The notes: generated from the letters alone by a model not told the origin. A stretch of 64,000 nucleotides of DNA from Kiritimatiellota bacterium B12222 (GCA_029719485.1 CP120722.1:1178001-1242000), one strand, 5' to 3'. Shown: positions 1 through 8,867, numbered from the stretch's first letter. A program made the numbers and translations.

Positions 1-1064
1 TCTAAGCGGGATTGGTTCAAAACGTCGATCACGTCGGATTCGGATTCCGGATTTTTGCCCGCTTGCAGCACGGCCCAAGTGATTCCCCGGTACATGGCGC
101 CTGAGTCCACATAGAGGGAGCTCATTTTTTTAGCAATGGATTTGGCTACGGTGGATTTTCCTGAGGCGGAAGGGCCATCAATGGCAATAACGCCATTGGC
201 TTGAGGTGGGTTACCTGATCCGGCAACGAGTTCTTGGCGACGATTTACGCCCTCGGTTAAAAAGGCTTCTACCGCAGGGAGATCATTTGCTTCAACGGAT
301 GCGAGGAGTCGTGAAAGTTGGGCTTGGACTTCGCGAATACCTTGGGCGACTGAAGCGGCATTGGTTTTGACGATGTCGCGCCAAATACATGGGGCGCCTT
401 CCGCAATCCGGGTGGTATCTCGAAAGCCCGGACCAATAAGAGGCTGAAGTTTTTCGGGTGATTGCTGGCAGGCCACGACCAAAGCGGATGCCACTAAATG
501 AGGAACGTGGCTTGTAACTGCGGCCAATCCGTCATGTTCTTCTGCAGGCATTTCGAGGACTTGCGCGCCGATTCGGGTCCAAAATTGAGTTACTTTCCAT
601 ACCTCTGCTCGAGAAGATTCGTCTGCACAAACGACGCACACAGCACCTTGATACAGTTGAGGGTCTGCGACTTCTACACCTGTTTTTTCGCTGCCACACA
701 TGGGGTGGCTCCCGACAAACAAAGCGTCACATCCTGCAAGTGCTTCGGTGCATGCGGAGGCAAGCCAAGCTTTGGTGCTACCTACATCTGTAACGACCGC
801 CCCTGGTTTTAAGCCGGGTTTGGCTAGCGCGATTAAATCAGGAATAGCGCAAACGGGAACACACACGATCACCAAGTCAGCATCGCGTACGGCTTCAGCA
901 GGATGGTCGTAAACTGCATCTGCAATACCTCGTGACAGGGTTTCATTTCGGGTTTCTTCCCGACGTGCATAGGCTTGAATACGTAAAGGAATACCACGAT
1001 TTCGTAAAGCCAATCCGATACTTCCACCCATGAGGCCTACACCCAGTAATGCAATGGTCTTCAT
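1..1064 (-). CDS. Prephenate dehydrogenase fused to cytidylate kinase (partial at window edge)
   Basis: A single open frame runs from ATG at 1064 to the window edge (354 codons visible, no stop). Residues 1-285 are a TyrA-type prephenate dehydrogenase: NAD-binding GVGLMGGSIG at 8-17, the family motif SHPMCGSEKTG near 119-129 and a conserved-type SHVPH near 185-189. From residue 291 the frame continues directly into a cytidylate kinase start, VIAIDGPSASGKST (P-loop 297-305), followed by the family's YVDSGAMYRG near 318-327. TyrA makes 4-hydroxyphenylpyruvate for tyrosine; Cmk phosphorylates CMP/dCMP. Most bacteria encode these separately, although cmk commonly lies beside aro genes. The start overlaps the hisC stop by 4 nt (ATGA), so it is the last visible gene of pheA-hisC-tyrA/cmk. 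The fusion is seen directly; the Cmk C-terminus lies outside the window. Confidence 0.9.
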   Translation of the reverse strand, partial: MKTIALLGVGLMGGSIGLALRNRGIPLRIQAYARREETRNETLSRGIADAVYDHPAEAVRDADLVIVCVPVCAIPDLIALAKPGLKPGAVVTDVGSTKAWLASACTEALAGCDALFVGSHPMCGSEKTGVEVADPQLYQGAVCVVCADESSRAEVWKVTQFWTRIGAQVLEMPAEEHDGLAAVTSHVPHLVASALVVACQQSPEKLQPLIGPGFRDTTRIAEGAPCIWRDIVKTNAASVAQGIREVQAQLSRLLASVEANDLPAVEAFLTEGVNRRQELVAGSGNPPQANGVIAIDGPSASGKSTVAKSIAKKMSSLYVDSGAMYRGITWAVLQAGKNPESESDVIDVLNQSRL

Positions 1065-2164
1065 GACAATAACTCCTTTAACACATCCATGGCCTGTTTG
1101 TTTTCGTGGGCCAGGCCCACGGAAAAACGCAACCATTCGGGCAGGCCGTATCCATCCATGGGACGAGCAATGATGCCTCGTTTTTGCAAGGCTAAAAATG
1201 TTTCCCGGCCTTTGCCGGTTTTAATTAAGAGGAAATTTCCAGATGACGGAACGGTCTCGAGATTCATTTCCTCACAGGTCTTTTCAAAATAGGCTAAGCC
1301 TTCGCGAATACAGGTACGGGTCTCTTGGACATAGGCATCATCTTCGATCGCGGCAATGGCGGCGGCTTGGGCCATGGCATTGACGTTAAAGGGCTGACGG
1401 AATTTTCCTAACCAATTGATCAGTTCTGGTTGGGCGATTCCGTATCCCAAACGCAAACCGGCAAGGCCGTAGGTTTTGGAAAAGGTGCGAAGTAAAATAA
1501 GGGGACGTCCATTTTTGACCCAGTCAATGGAGTCAGGTTGATCTTCGGGTGCCAACAGTTCTACATAAGCCTCGTCTAAAACAGGAAGTACATGTGCGGG
1601 TAGGGCATCTAAAAAGTCTTTCAAATCTTGATTGCTGACCCGAGTACCGGTGGGGTTGTTGGGGTTTGCCACAAAAACCAAGCGGGTGTTTTCATCAACC
1701 AGGGATGCGATGCGATCCAAGTCATGGGTGAAATTTTGCATGGGGGCCATGCGGGTTTCCGCGCCACAGGCATCGGCCACCAGTTTATAAATAATAAAGG
1801 CGCATTCGCTCATTACCAAGTTGGTGCCGGGTTGAAGAAAGACGTGTCCCAGAAATTCAATTAATTCGTTGCTGCCATTGCCAAAGATCAGCATGTCCGG
1901 GGAGAGATTTAATTTTTCAGCCAGTGCATTGCGAAGATAAAAGGCGCCACCATCGGGGTATAAATGCATTTTTGAAGCGGCATTTTTCATGGCCTCGACG
2001 GCTTTAGGAGAGGGGCCTAAATTATTCTCATTGGAGGCAAGTTTTACGAGATCAGATGGAACCAGCCCATGTTCACGGGCGACTTCTTCCAAAGGACGAC
2101 CTGGTTCATAAACCATCAGGGAGTCGATCCCTGTGCGGGGTTTCAGTGCGTTGATGCCTGACAT
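1061..2164 (-). CDS. hisC: Histidinol-phosphate / aromatic aminotransferase (class I/II PLP)
   Basis: 367 aa, the usual HisC length. The PLP lysine is K230 in RTFSKTYGLAG, with NPNNPTGT at 167-174, DEAY at 197-200 and the GLRLG arginine near 238. HisC enzymes transfer the amino group of glutamate to imidazole-acetol phosphate, and many also accept phenylpyruvate or prephenate. Here the gene sits between pheA (3-nt gap) and tyrA (4-nt overlap), so its likely job is the last step of phenylalanine and tyrosine synthesis, perhaps shared with histidine synthesis. The family call is certain; the exact substrate is inferred from neighbours. Confidence 0.93.
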   Translation of the reverse strand: MSGINALKPRTGIDSLMVYEPGRPLEEVAREHGLVPSDLVKLASNENNLGPSPKAVEAMKNAASKMHLYPDGGAFYLRNALAEKLNLSPDMLIFGNGSNELIEFLGHVFLQPGTNLVMSECAFIIYKLVADACGAETRMAPMQNFTHDLDRIASLVDENTRLVFVANPNNPTGTRVSNQDLKDFLDALPAHVLPVLDEAYVELLAPEDQPDSIDWVKNGRPLILLRTFSKTYGLAGLRLGYGIAQPELINWLGKFRQPFNVNAMAQAAAIAAIEDDAYVQETRTCIREGLAYFEKTCEEMNLETVPSSGNFLLIKTGKGRETFLALQKRGIIARPMDGYGLPEWLRFSVGLAHENKQAMDVLKELLS

Positions 2165-2167
2165 ATT

Positions 2168-3238
2168 CTAACTCCGGAAAGCAATGGGGTAAGAACCGAG
2201 TATGGTAAATTCCAAACAGTGTTCTGATAAATCATCTAAAACCGCGCGTACCTCAGGGTCGTCGGCATGGCCTTCGAGATCCACGAAAAAGGTATATTCC
2301 CATGCGCGTTGTTTGCTGGGGCGTGATTCAATTTTGGTGAGGTTGAGTCCTGCACGATGCAAGGGTTCCAGGGATTGAAATAATGCGCCTGTTTTATGGC
2401 GAACACCAAAGAAAACAGAGGTTTTGTCATTCCCGGAGGGGGGGCCATATTCGCGACCCAACACGAGGAAGCGGGTGGTGTTGCCTGAAATGTCTTGAAT
2501 ATTTTCCGCCAGAATTTCGAGTCCGAAATCTTCCGCGGCCAGACGGGAGGCGATGGCGGCGGCTTTGGGGTCATTTTTCACTTTATCGGATGCGCCAGCG
2601 GTACTCCGCGTGGGGATCAATTCTGCGTGGGGAAAATGCTTGGTTAGCCAGTTGCGACATTGTCCCAGGGCTTGGGGATGACTGTAAATTCGCTCGGGAT
2701 GTTCTTCTCCGGGTTGCACAATCAAACAGTGGTGAATCGGAAGGTAGAGTTCTGCTGTGACCTTTAATGGGGTTTGGGTGAGCCGATCTTGGGTAAAGGT
2801 TACCCCGCCTTCAATCGAATTCTCGATGGGGACTACTCCATATTGAGCTGAGCCTTTTTCGACTTCTTCAAACACTTGTTCAATGGTTTCGCAGGGCAGA
2901 TAATTCAGGCTTTGCCCAAATTTAGACAGGGCGGCCTGGTGAGTGAAGGTGGTTGCTGGACCTAAGAACGCGATGCATGATTCGAGTTCCATGGAAATGG
3001 CCGCGGACATGATTTCGCGATAAATGGCCCGTACATGGCTGTCGGACATGGGGCCTTCATTGAGGGCCATGACTTTTTCAAATACCTGCATTTCACGTGC
3101 AGGAACGTAAACAGGGGCGTTGGTTTCTTGCTTCAGGCGGCCAATTCCCATGGCGCAACTAATCCGTTCATTTAAACGGGAAACAATTTCGGCATCTAAG
3201 GCATCAATGCGTTGGCGATATTCATCAAAAGTAGACAT
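2168..3238 (-). CDS. pheA: Bifunctional chorismate mutase / prephenate dehydratase (P-protein)
   Basis: 356 aa from ATG 3238. An AroQ-type chorismate mutase helix bundle occupies about residues 1-88 (YRQRIDALDAEIVSRLNER opening). The prephenate dehydratase domain follows (IAFLGPATTFTHQAA near 89-103, catalytic TRF motif in SGNTTRFLVLG), and a C-terminal ACT domain carries the Phe-binding ESRPSK motif. It converts chorismate to phenylpyruvate and is expected to be feedback-inhibited by phenylalanine through ACT. ATG 3238 is preferred over an in-frame GTG at 3244 because AGGG lies 7 nt upstream of the ATG. First gene of the minus-strand operon pheA-hisC-tyrA/cmk. Confidence 0.94.
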   Translation of the reverse strand: MSTFDEYRQRIDALDAEIVSRLNERISCAMGIGRLKQETNAPVYVPAREMQVFEKVMALNEGPMSDSHVRAIYREIMSAAISMELESCIAFLGPATTFTHQAALSKFGQSLNYLPCETIEQVFEEVEKGSAQYGVVPIENSIEGGVTFTQDRLTQTPLKVTAELYLPIHHCLIVQPGEEHPERIYSHPQALGQCRNWLTKHFPHAELIPTRSTAGASDKVKNDPKAAAIASRLAAEDFGLEILAENIQDISGNTTRFLVLGREYGPPSGNDKTSVFFGVRHKTGALFQSLEPLHRAGLNLTKIESRPSKQRAWEYTFFVDLEGHADDPEVRAVLDDLSEHCLEFTILGSYPIAFRS

Positions 3239-3314
3239 GCGCACACCCTAATCACCGGCAAGGGCTGAGGCAAGCCCGAAACTTTTTTTCGATACAGGAT
3301 GCTTGGGAATGATT

Positions 3315-3337
3315 TTTCAATATCATCGATATTGAAA
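3315..3337. promoter_or_regulatory. Perfect 10-bp inverted repeat upstream of pheA
   Basis: TTTCAATATC and GATATTGAAA are exact inverted repeats separated by three bases. The site lies 77 nt upstream of the pheA start, between pheA and the divergent membrane-protein gene at 3470. It lacks a T-tract, so an operator is more likely than a terminator. The binding protein is unknown. Confidence 0.4.
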
Positions 3338-3469
3338 TAGAACGGCGTAACCCACATACAATCTCTTCGAAATAACGTTTCACCCCTATGTACTCCTGGC
3401 GTGTTGTTTTGTGGCGTTTTAGTGTTTTTTTAGTACTTTCGACTTTTGTAGCGCTCCAGGCTAGAAAAA

Positions 3470-4009
3470 ATGCAAATTTCAGCTCTTCTTAAATATTTTG
3501 TGTTGGCGTGGGGTGTTCCTGTTTTGATGGCATTTGTGGTACGAGTGAGTACTCCAGACCCGAAACAGGAGAGAGGTTCATTTCTTCAGCAGTCTTTCAT
3601 ACCTACCTGTGTAGGGATTGCTGAACAAAAGGGGACGAAGAGGTCAGAATATTTTGAGTTGCGCGTTGAAAGTCCGAAGGGTGAGCGGTTTTATTACCGT
3701 AGTCCTAACCGTGTAACGATAGAGGCTCTTGAGCGCAAGTTTCCGAAGGGTGTCGAAGTGGACGTCTTGTATGCCCCAGGGGGAGAGGGGCATTCTTTGA
3801 TGGAGCTACTCGCAAAGGATTCAGATGTTACATTTGTTGTACTCTCTTACGAGGAAGTGATGGATGAATATGCTTCGCGACGACGGGTTGTCTACATGGT
3901 GGCGATGGTCTGGTGTCTTTTGGCTAATCTTTTAGCTTACGCCTTGTGGAAAGTTGATATTTCCGAGTCTCAAGTAGCGTCCAAAGCGCTCAAAGTGGGT
4001 AGGGGCTAG
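3470..4009 (+). CDS. DUF3592-like two-pass membrane protein
   Basis: 179 aa. A hydrophobic segment at about 8-25 and a second near 141-162 flank an extracytoplasmic-type region. The middle (YYRSPNRVTIEALERKFPKGVEVDVLYAPGGEGHS in pieces) has the pattern of DUF3592 proteins, where a tyrosine/glycine-rich strand precedes a V.V.Y.P motif. Function of the family is unknown. It stands alone between the divergent pheA operon and the convergent sensor gene at 4019. No clear Shine-Dalgarno sequence precedes the ATG, so the start is moderately certain. Confidence 0.6.
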   Translation: MQISALLKYFVLAWGVPVLMAFVVRVSTPDPKQERGSFLQQSFIPTCVGIAEQKGTKRSEYFELRVESPKGERFYYRSPNRVTIEALERKFPKGVEVDVLYAPGGEGHSLMELLAKDSDVTFVVLSYEEVMDEYASRRRVVYMVAMVWCLLANLLAYALWKVDISESQVASKALKVGRG

Positions 4010-4018
4010 TAGTATAGG

Positions 4019-5044
4019 TCACTTGGACGCCCTTTCCCCGTTTGAGTTGGGGTCTTGCTTGTAGAAGTCGGGGTAATATTTCTTCTGGCAGTCGGGGCAC
4101 ATGCCATGACTAAATTCGGCATCTGTTTGGTCGCGTAAATAGATTTCGATGCGTTGCCAAAATCCTTCATCATCCCGAATACTTTTACAGCCTGCACATA
4201 TGGGGATCATCCCTTTGAGGGTTTTTACTTCCGAGAGGGCTTTTTGCAATTCGGCTTCCGCGATGAGTCTGCGTTGAATTTCGGCTTGGGCTTCGGTGAG
4301 TTCGTGTTCGATTTCCGCGATTTGCTTGAGAATCGATAACACCGGGCGGTTTTCCATGTGGACATCTTTTCTACGACGCTGCAGTCGAATATAAAGATAC
4401 AGCATCGGAAATGCGAGCACAGCGACGGCAAAGCGGGTAAGTAAAGTGCCGGTCATAATGGAAAGGTAGCCTGATTTGCCACCAAAAGCCAAGCTGGTGA
4501 ACAGCATCACATCCAGCCACATCACACCTAAAAGTGTGAGGAAGGTTCTCATTCCCAAGTGGATGAATTTGTTGTGTTTACCTAAAAATTCCCATACGAT
4601 GGCGAGGAAAATTAGATCTATGAAGGTGGTAAACACAGATGCGCAGTTAATGCGTAAGCTGGGAATAGGTACATTGCTCAAAGGTATATCGCTAATTAAT
4701 GCGTTTTGCATGTGCAATAGCATGGCGATGAGAGGTACCATGGCGGATACCCCTACAATGGTTGAAATCATCACGCGGGTGATTTTAGGACCATCAAATA
4801 CATAAATTACAAATACGGCTAAGAGCAGAGAGGTATAAAAAACGGTGGAGCCCACATAGAAAGTAATTCCCCCTGCAGTGACGGCCATACCGGCATCGGT
4901 GACCCAAGACATCACCGCGGTGAGTCCGCCAATCAATGCATAAAAATGGATGGGACCAAAATGATGTCGGAGGGAGTGTGCCCAGAGTACAAAGAAGTAG
5001 ACCGAAATTGCTTCAGTCACCAGTATCAGAACTTCCGTGCTCAT
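4019..5044 (-). CDS. Multi-pass membrane sensor with coiled coil and C-terminal Cys-rich domain
   Basis: 341 aa. About seven hydrophobic segments fill residues 1-225, followed by a predicted coiled coil (about 240-275, rich in E, A, Q and L). The C-terminus contains IPICAGCKSIRDDEGFWQRI and later HGMCPDCQKKYYPDF. That pair of CxxC motifs is a recurring tail of PAS proteins, response regulators and kinases in deltaproteobacteria and relatives, and looks like a zinc site. No kinase, GGDEF or PAS domain is visible, so output is unknown. It starts 7 nt after the der stop on the same strand, so the two are probably co-transcribed. Confidence 0.7.
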   Translation of the reverse strand: MSTEVLILVTEAISVYFFVLWAHSLRHHFGPIHFYALIGGLTAVMSWVTDAGMAVTAGGITFYVGSTVFYTSLLLAVFVIYVFDGPKITRVMISTIVGVSAMVPLIAMLLHMQNALISDIPLSNVPIPSLRINCASVFTTFIDLIFLAIVWEFLGKHNKFIHLGMRTFLTLLGVMWLDVMLFTSLAFGGKSGYLSIMTGTLLTRFAVAVLAFPMLYLYIRLQRRRKDVHMENRPVLSILKQIAEIEHELTEAQAEIQRRLIAEAELQKALSEVKTLKGMIPICAGCKSIRDDEGFWQRIEIYLRDQTDAEFSHGMCPDCQKKYYPDFYKQDPNSNGERASK

Positions 5045-5051
5045 GTGTTTT

Positions 5052-6416
5052 TTAAGAGTGGTCTTCTAAGGCGCGGCGACGATTCAAAATCAATACCAAG
5101 GGCGCACCGTCTAAACCAAAGGTTTCTCGCAAGCAACGGGTAAGGTATTTTTTGTAGGCCGGGGTGAGCAGACTAGGACTATTGACGAAGATCTTGAGTC
5201 GCACGGGGCGAATACCCACTTGAGTGGCGTAATACATTTTTAAACGTCGCCCTTTCACCATGGGAGGCAGGGTTTTGTCAAAAGAGTTTCGAAGGACACG
5301 GTTCAACACGCCGGTAGAAAGTTCTGAGGAAATATTTCGTGAAACCTCTTCGATGGCGTCGACCATGCGTTTCATGTTGAAACCAGAAGTTGCGGAACCA
5401 TATAAAATCGGGACGTGACTTAAGTAAGGGAGTTCACGGCGTAAGGCTTCTTCGTATTGACGTTGGGTGGTCAGATTTTCGGCCAAATCCCATTTATTAA
5501 CGACGACCAAGCAACCGGCTTCCGCTTTTTCGATCAAGGACATGATCTTTTTATCCCGCAAGGTTGGGCCTTCACTGGCATCCATGACCAACAAGGTGAG
5601 GTCAGCATGTTCAATGGCTTTTTCAGTGCGGAGATTGCTGTATTTATCAACGGCTTCTTTTACTTTGCCCCATTTACGCAGTCCTGCAGTATCAATGAGT
5701 TTGTAGTGTCGCGCAGACTCACCGCTGCCTACTTGGAAGGGCACTTCGATGCTGTCGCGGGTGGTGCCTGCGACTTCAGATACAATGACCCGTTGTCCTT
5801 TGACCAAACGATTGATGATGCTGGATTTGCCGGCATTGGGGCGACCGACCACGGCAATACGCAAAGGGTTTGCAATGGTGGGGTTTTCCATTTCGGGCAA
5901 CGCTTTGAGAATATCGAAGACGAGATCCCCAATTCCCCGGTTGTGTAAAGAGCTGATGCAATAAATTGGGAAGGTGAATTCTTCGAATTCTACACTTTGA
6001 TCGTCCAGAGTGGGGTTATCCGATTTATTGCTGATGACCCAAACGGTTCGTCCGGATTGATGAAGATGGCGGGCGACTTCGCGATCTAAAGGGGTGATGC
6101 CTCGCATGACATCGACGACAAACAGGATGAGACCTGCATCTTCAATTGCGGCCTCTGCCTGATCCAGAATGCCAGATTCAATGGTGTCCTCGGACGCTTT
6201 TTGGTCAATTACGCCAATGCCTCCGGTATCAATGAGTTCAAAACGTTCTTCGCCGCTGATGACCTCTGCGGAGAGGCGATCGCGGGTAACGCCGCTTTGT
6301 TCGTGGACAATAGCGATGCGGCGACCGGCCATGCGGTTGAATAAGGAAGATTTTCCGACATTCGGTCGGCCAACGATGGCGACCGTGCGGTTAGGAATGG
6401 AAATTGTTTGAGACAT
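5052..6416 (-). CDS. der: Ribosome biogenesis GTPase Der (EngA)
   Basis: 454 aa with the diagnostic tandem GTPase domains: GRPNVGKSS at 16-24 with DTGG at 63-66 and NKSD at 130-133, and a second P-loop GRPNAGKSS at 191-199 with DTAG and NKWD later. The C-terminal KH-like domain follows (VKGRRLKMYYATQ). Der assists 50S subunit assembly and is usually essential. Length and domain order are normal. The membrane sensor gene follows immediately downstream. Confidence 0.97.
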   Translation of the reverse strand: MSQTISIPNRTVAIVGRPNVGKSSLFNRMAGRRIAIVHEQSGVTRDRLSAEVISGEERFELIDTGGIGVIDQKASEDTIESGILDQAEAAIEDAGLILFVVDVMRGITPLDREVARHLHQSGRTVWVISNKSDNPTLDDQSVEFEEFTFPIYCISSLHNRGIGDLVFDILKALPEMENPTIANPLRIAVVGRPNAGKSSIINRLVKGQRVIVSEVAGTTRDSIEVPFQVGSGESARHYKLIDTAGLRKWGKVKEAVDKYSNLRTEKAIEHADLTLLVMDASEGPTLRDKKIMSLIEKAEAGCLVVVNKWDLAENLTTQRQYEEALRRELPYLSHVPILYGSATSGFNMKRMVDAIEEVSRNISSELSTGVLNRVLRNSFDKTLPPMVKGRRLKMYYATQVGIRPVRLKIFVNSPSLLTPAYKKYLTRCLRETFGLDGAPLVLILNRRRALEDHS

Positions 6417-6523
6417 GGGGTGCCTTTAGCAGGTTCAGTCCTTAAAAGAAAGCCTTCCCTGAATGATCCTTTGGGCCTTTGGGGAGGGAAAGGGCGTGGT
6501 TTTTGATAGTCGAAAGTTCCGCA

Positions 6524-6558
6524 TATAAAAAAAGCCGCGTCCCTGAGAACGCGGCTTT
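6524..6558 (-). terminator. Intrinsic terminator of the superoxide dismutase gene
   Basis: A perfect 10-bp stem (AAAGCCGCGT / ACGCGGCTTT) with an 8-nt loop is followed on the minus strand by a run of seven T. It lies about 20 nt after the sod stop codon. Confidence 0.9.
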
Positions 6559-6576
6559 CGAGCGACAGTAAAGCGA

Positions 6577-7203
6577 TTAAGCTTTAGCGGCGGCGTAGTT
6601 TTCTGCAACTTTGTCCCAGTTGATCACATTAAAGAATGCGGTCACGTAGTCAGGACGACGGTTTTGGAAGTTGAGGTAATACGCGTGTTCCCAAACATCA
6701 AGTCCGAGGATGGGGGTGCACTCATTGTCTACGAACCCTTTCATCAATGGATTGTCTTGATTGGGGGTAGAGGTGACCACGAGGTTGCCATCTTCTGCCA
6801 CACCCAACCAGGCCCAACCAGAACCGAAGCGGGTGGCCGCGGCGTTAGAAAAGGTTTCTTTGAAGGCATCGAATGAACCGAATGCGCTATCAATGGCTGC
6901 GGCCAATTCGCCTGAGGGTGCTCCGCCTTCTGGGCTGAGGATTTCCCAGAACAGGGAATGGTTAGCGTGTCCACCGGCATTGTTGCGCAGGGCGCCACGA
7001 ATTTCGGCAGGTACGGATGAGAGGTCTGAAATCAGTTCTTCAACTGATTTTGCGGACAGTTCTGCTTGTCCTTCTAAGGCTGCATTTGCTTTAGCGATGT
7101 AGGCAGCGTGATGTTTGTCATGGTGAATTTCCATGGTTTTGGCATCGATGCTGGGTTCCAAAGCGTCAAAGGCGAAGGGTAGGTCGGGCAATGTATATGC
7201 CAT
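6577..7203 (-). CDS. sodA: Superoxide dismutase, Fe/Mn family (Mn-type signature)
   Basis: 208 aa, standard length. Metal ligands are H27 (EIHHDKHH), H82 ([10 protein letters not shown]), D169 and H173 (DVWEHAYYL). The GGHANHS stretch and GSGWAWL favour the manganese or cambialistic subtype over the iron type. It dismutates superoxide in the cytoplasm; no signal peptide is present. A strong GGAG lies 9 nt upstream of the ATG. The gene is monocistronic, with its own terminator downstream. Confidence 0.95.
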   Translation of the reverse strand: MAYTLPDLPFAFDALEPSIDAKTMEIHHDKHHAAYIAKANAALEGQAELSAKSVEELISDLSSVPAEIRGALRNNAGGHANHSLFWEILSPEGGAPSGELAAAIDSAFGSFDAFKETFSNAAATRFGSGWAWLGVAEDGNLVVTSTPNQDNPLMKGFVDNECTPILGLDVWEHAYYLNFQNRRPDYVTAFFNVINWDKVAENYAAAKA

Positions 7204-7299
7204 AATGATTATCTCCTCGTTATTAGGTTAACTATCGTTTTTACGAATGAGCTCACTATAGAGGCTTTCTGTGATCTGTCCAGATTGGTACGCTGATTT

Positions 7300-8061
7300 C
7301 TAGTTAGAATTTTCTGCAGGAGTGAGGGTTTCTGTTAGGAAAGTGAGTAAGCGGGTCCATGAGTGGTTGTCGGCTTCTTTTGTGTAGGCGTCGGTATCGA
7401 GTAGGGTAAAGCTATGGGGGGCTCCGCCGTAGGTGATCATTTCGTGTGAGACCTTGGCGGCTTCTAGTTCTTTACCGAGTTGGGTAAAATCATCTAGGCT
7501 GATGTGGCTGTCTGCGGAGCCATGAAAAATGAGGAGTTTGGCTTCGGTTTGTTCGTAATTTTGACCTTCAGGGGTGCCGAGTCCGCCGTGAAAGGTTACC
7601 ACGCCTTTGACGGGCATGCCGGCACGGGCGACTTCAAGGGCTGCGGCACCACCGAAACAATATCCTATGACGACGACATGTTCAGTATCGGCCCCTTGGG
7701 CTTTGGCTGCATCGAGAGCGCCTTGGAGCAGGCTGCGTAACTTTTCCCGATCCTGATAGAGCTCTCCGGTATGTTGACGTTTGTCTTTGTTTTCCGTGGG
7801 GCGAATGCCTTTACCGAAAAGATCGGCGGCAAATACGGCGTAGCCTTGTGCCGCGAGCATGTCGGATCGAATCACTTCATAGCCGGTGAGGCCATCCCAG
7901 TCGTGGAGTAGTAAAACCAAGGGAGCGTTGGGTGTTTCTGCGCTGTAATATCCTTCGTAAGTCTGTCCATTTACATCGTAGTCGACGACATGTGAATCGG
8001 CATGAATCAGAAAGTAAGGAAAGAAGGATATCAAGCTGAGGGTGAAGAAAGTACGAATCAT
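7300..8061 (-). CDS. Exported dienelactone hydrolase family protein
   Basis: 253 aa from the ATG at 8061, chosen because AGG sits 7 nt upstream and the product then begins with a clean signal peptide (residues 1-20, cleavage near HA-DS); a longer reading from 8094 would bury it. The alpha/beta hydrolase triad of the DLH family is visible: nucleophile C135 in GYCFGG, D184 in GSADSHI and H216 in GAPHSF. Such proteins hydrolyse small esters or lactones; the periplasmic substrate is unknown. It diverges from the alkyltransferase gene at 8111. Confidence 0.85.
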   Translation of the reverse strand: MIRTFFTLSLISFFPYFLIHADSHVVDYDVNGQTYEGYYSAETPNAPLVLLLHDWDGLTGYEVIRSDMLAAQGYAVFAADLFGKGIRPTENKDKRQHTGELYQDREKLRSLLQGALDAAKAQGADTEHVVVIGYCFGGAAALEVARAGMPVKGVVTFHGGLGTPEGQNYEQTEAKLLIFHGSADSHISLDDFTQLGKELEAAKVSHEMITYGGAPHSFTLLDTDAYTKEADNHSWTRLLTFLTETLTPAENSN

Positions 8062-8110
8062 AAGAAAGCCTGGGGTTGGAATGTGTTTAGGCATACGGTA
8101 CCCTTATTTG

Positions 8111-8458
8111 ATGATGAATCAAACAAATGAAGCGCTTACGGACTTTCAAAGGAAAGTGTATGAGGCCTGCAGTCAAATTCCTGCAGGAAAAGTGAGTACC
8201 TATGGACTGCTGGCTAAAGCCATTTCCTGTGGATCTGCGCAAGCGGTGGGGCAGGCGTTGAAGGTGAATCCCTTCGCGCCAGAAGTGCCTTGTCATCGGG
8301 TGGTGAAAACGGACCGAAGTATTGGAGGTTTTTTTGGACAGAGGGAAGGAGCAGAGGTGACGAGAAAAGTAAACTTACTGAAAGAGGAAGGGGTAAAGTT
8401 TGATGAGCGCGGCAGAGTGGCGCAGGGGCAGTTATGGGCCTTCAGCAGGGAGGGGTAA
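8111..8458 (+). CDS. MGMT-family DNA repair protein, single C-terminal domain
   Basis: 115 aa containing only the DNA-binding/active-site domain of O6-alkylguanine-DNA alkyltransferases: FQRKVYEACSQIPAGKVSTY, then VPCHRVV with the acceptor cysteine at about C61. Because PCHR is intact it should be able to accept alkyl groups, unlike alkyltransferase-like proteins with PWHR. The N-terminal domain of Ogt/Ada is absent. The ATG pair at 8111/8114 is preferred over an upstream reading that would overlap the divergent hydrolase gene. Confidence 0.85.
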   Translation: MMNQTNEALTDFQRKVYEACSQIPAGKVSTYGLLAKAISCGSAQAVGQALKVNPFAPEVPCHRVVKTDRSIGGFFGQREGAEVTRKVNLLKEEGVKFDERGRVAQGQLWAFSREG

Positions 8459-8564
8459 TGGAGAAGGCTTTTCACGCTGAGCGCCATCAGAGCTTCGCTT
8501 CTATTCTTAGCACGTATTTTCACTTGCCATGATCGAATAAATCGATATGAACCCACACCAAGGC

Positions 8565-8641
8565 GGGCGATTAGCTCAGTTGGTTAGAGCGCATGCTTGA
8601 CATGCATGAGGTCGCTGGTTCGAATCCAGTATCGCCCACCA
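8565..8641 (+). tRNA. tRNA-Val (GAC)
   Basis: A 77-nt cloverleaf with 7-bp acceptor stem GGGCGAT/ATCGCCC, anticodon stem CATGC/GCATG with loop TTGACAT (anticodon GAC), a T-loop TTCGAAT and an encoded CCA end. Confidence 0.97.
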
Positions 8642-8867
8642 ACTTATCCGACTGTTGTCGGTACGGATAAGCAGATCAGATGAAGTTGACCAAGAATATC
8701 ACAAAACTGTATACGCGGGCCCTCACCGGGATTACCGCCACTACGGCTTGTATTCCTGTATGAATGACTTCGTCCCCCCAATTTATTTGCCGTGGTTCAC
8801 TGGGTTCATTCAGAACGTAGCGTACTCACGGCTTTTTCGTACCTGCAACCTCACTTAGGAGCTTATT
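8642..8867 (+). promoter_or_regulatory. infC leader with AGGAG ribosome-binding site deciding an AUU start
   Basis: About 226 nt without a convincing gene lie between tRNA-Val and infC. A hairpin CTTATCCG (8643-8650) / CGGATAAG (8664-8671) directly follows the tRNA. AGGAG at 8857-8861 is 6 nt from ATT 8868, in frame with infC, but 18 nt from the first ATG at 8880. This spacing argues that translation starts at ATT. Confidence 0.7.

Noticed and set aside
5457-5964. Several plus-strand ORFs inside der
   Set aside because: Shadows of the conserved GTPase frame.
8655-8858. 67-aa ORF upstream of infC
   Set aside because: It has no ribosome-binding site, no recognisable features and lies over the infC leader.
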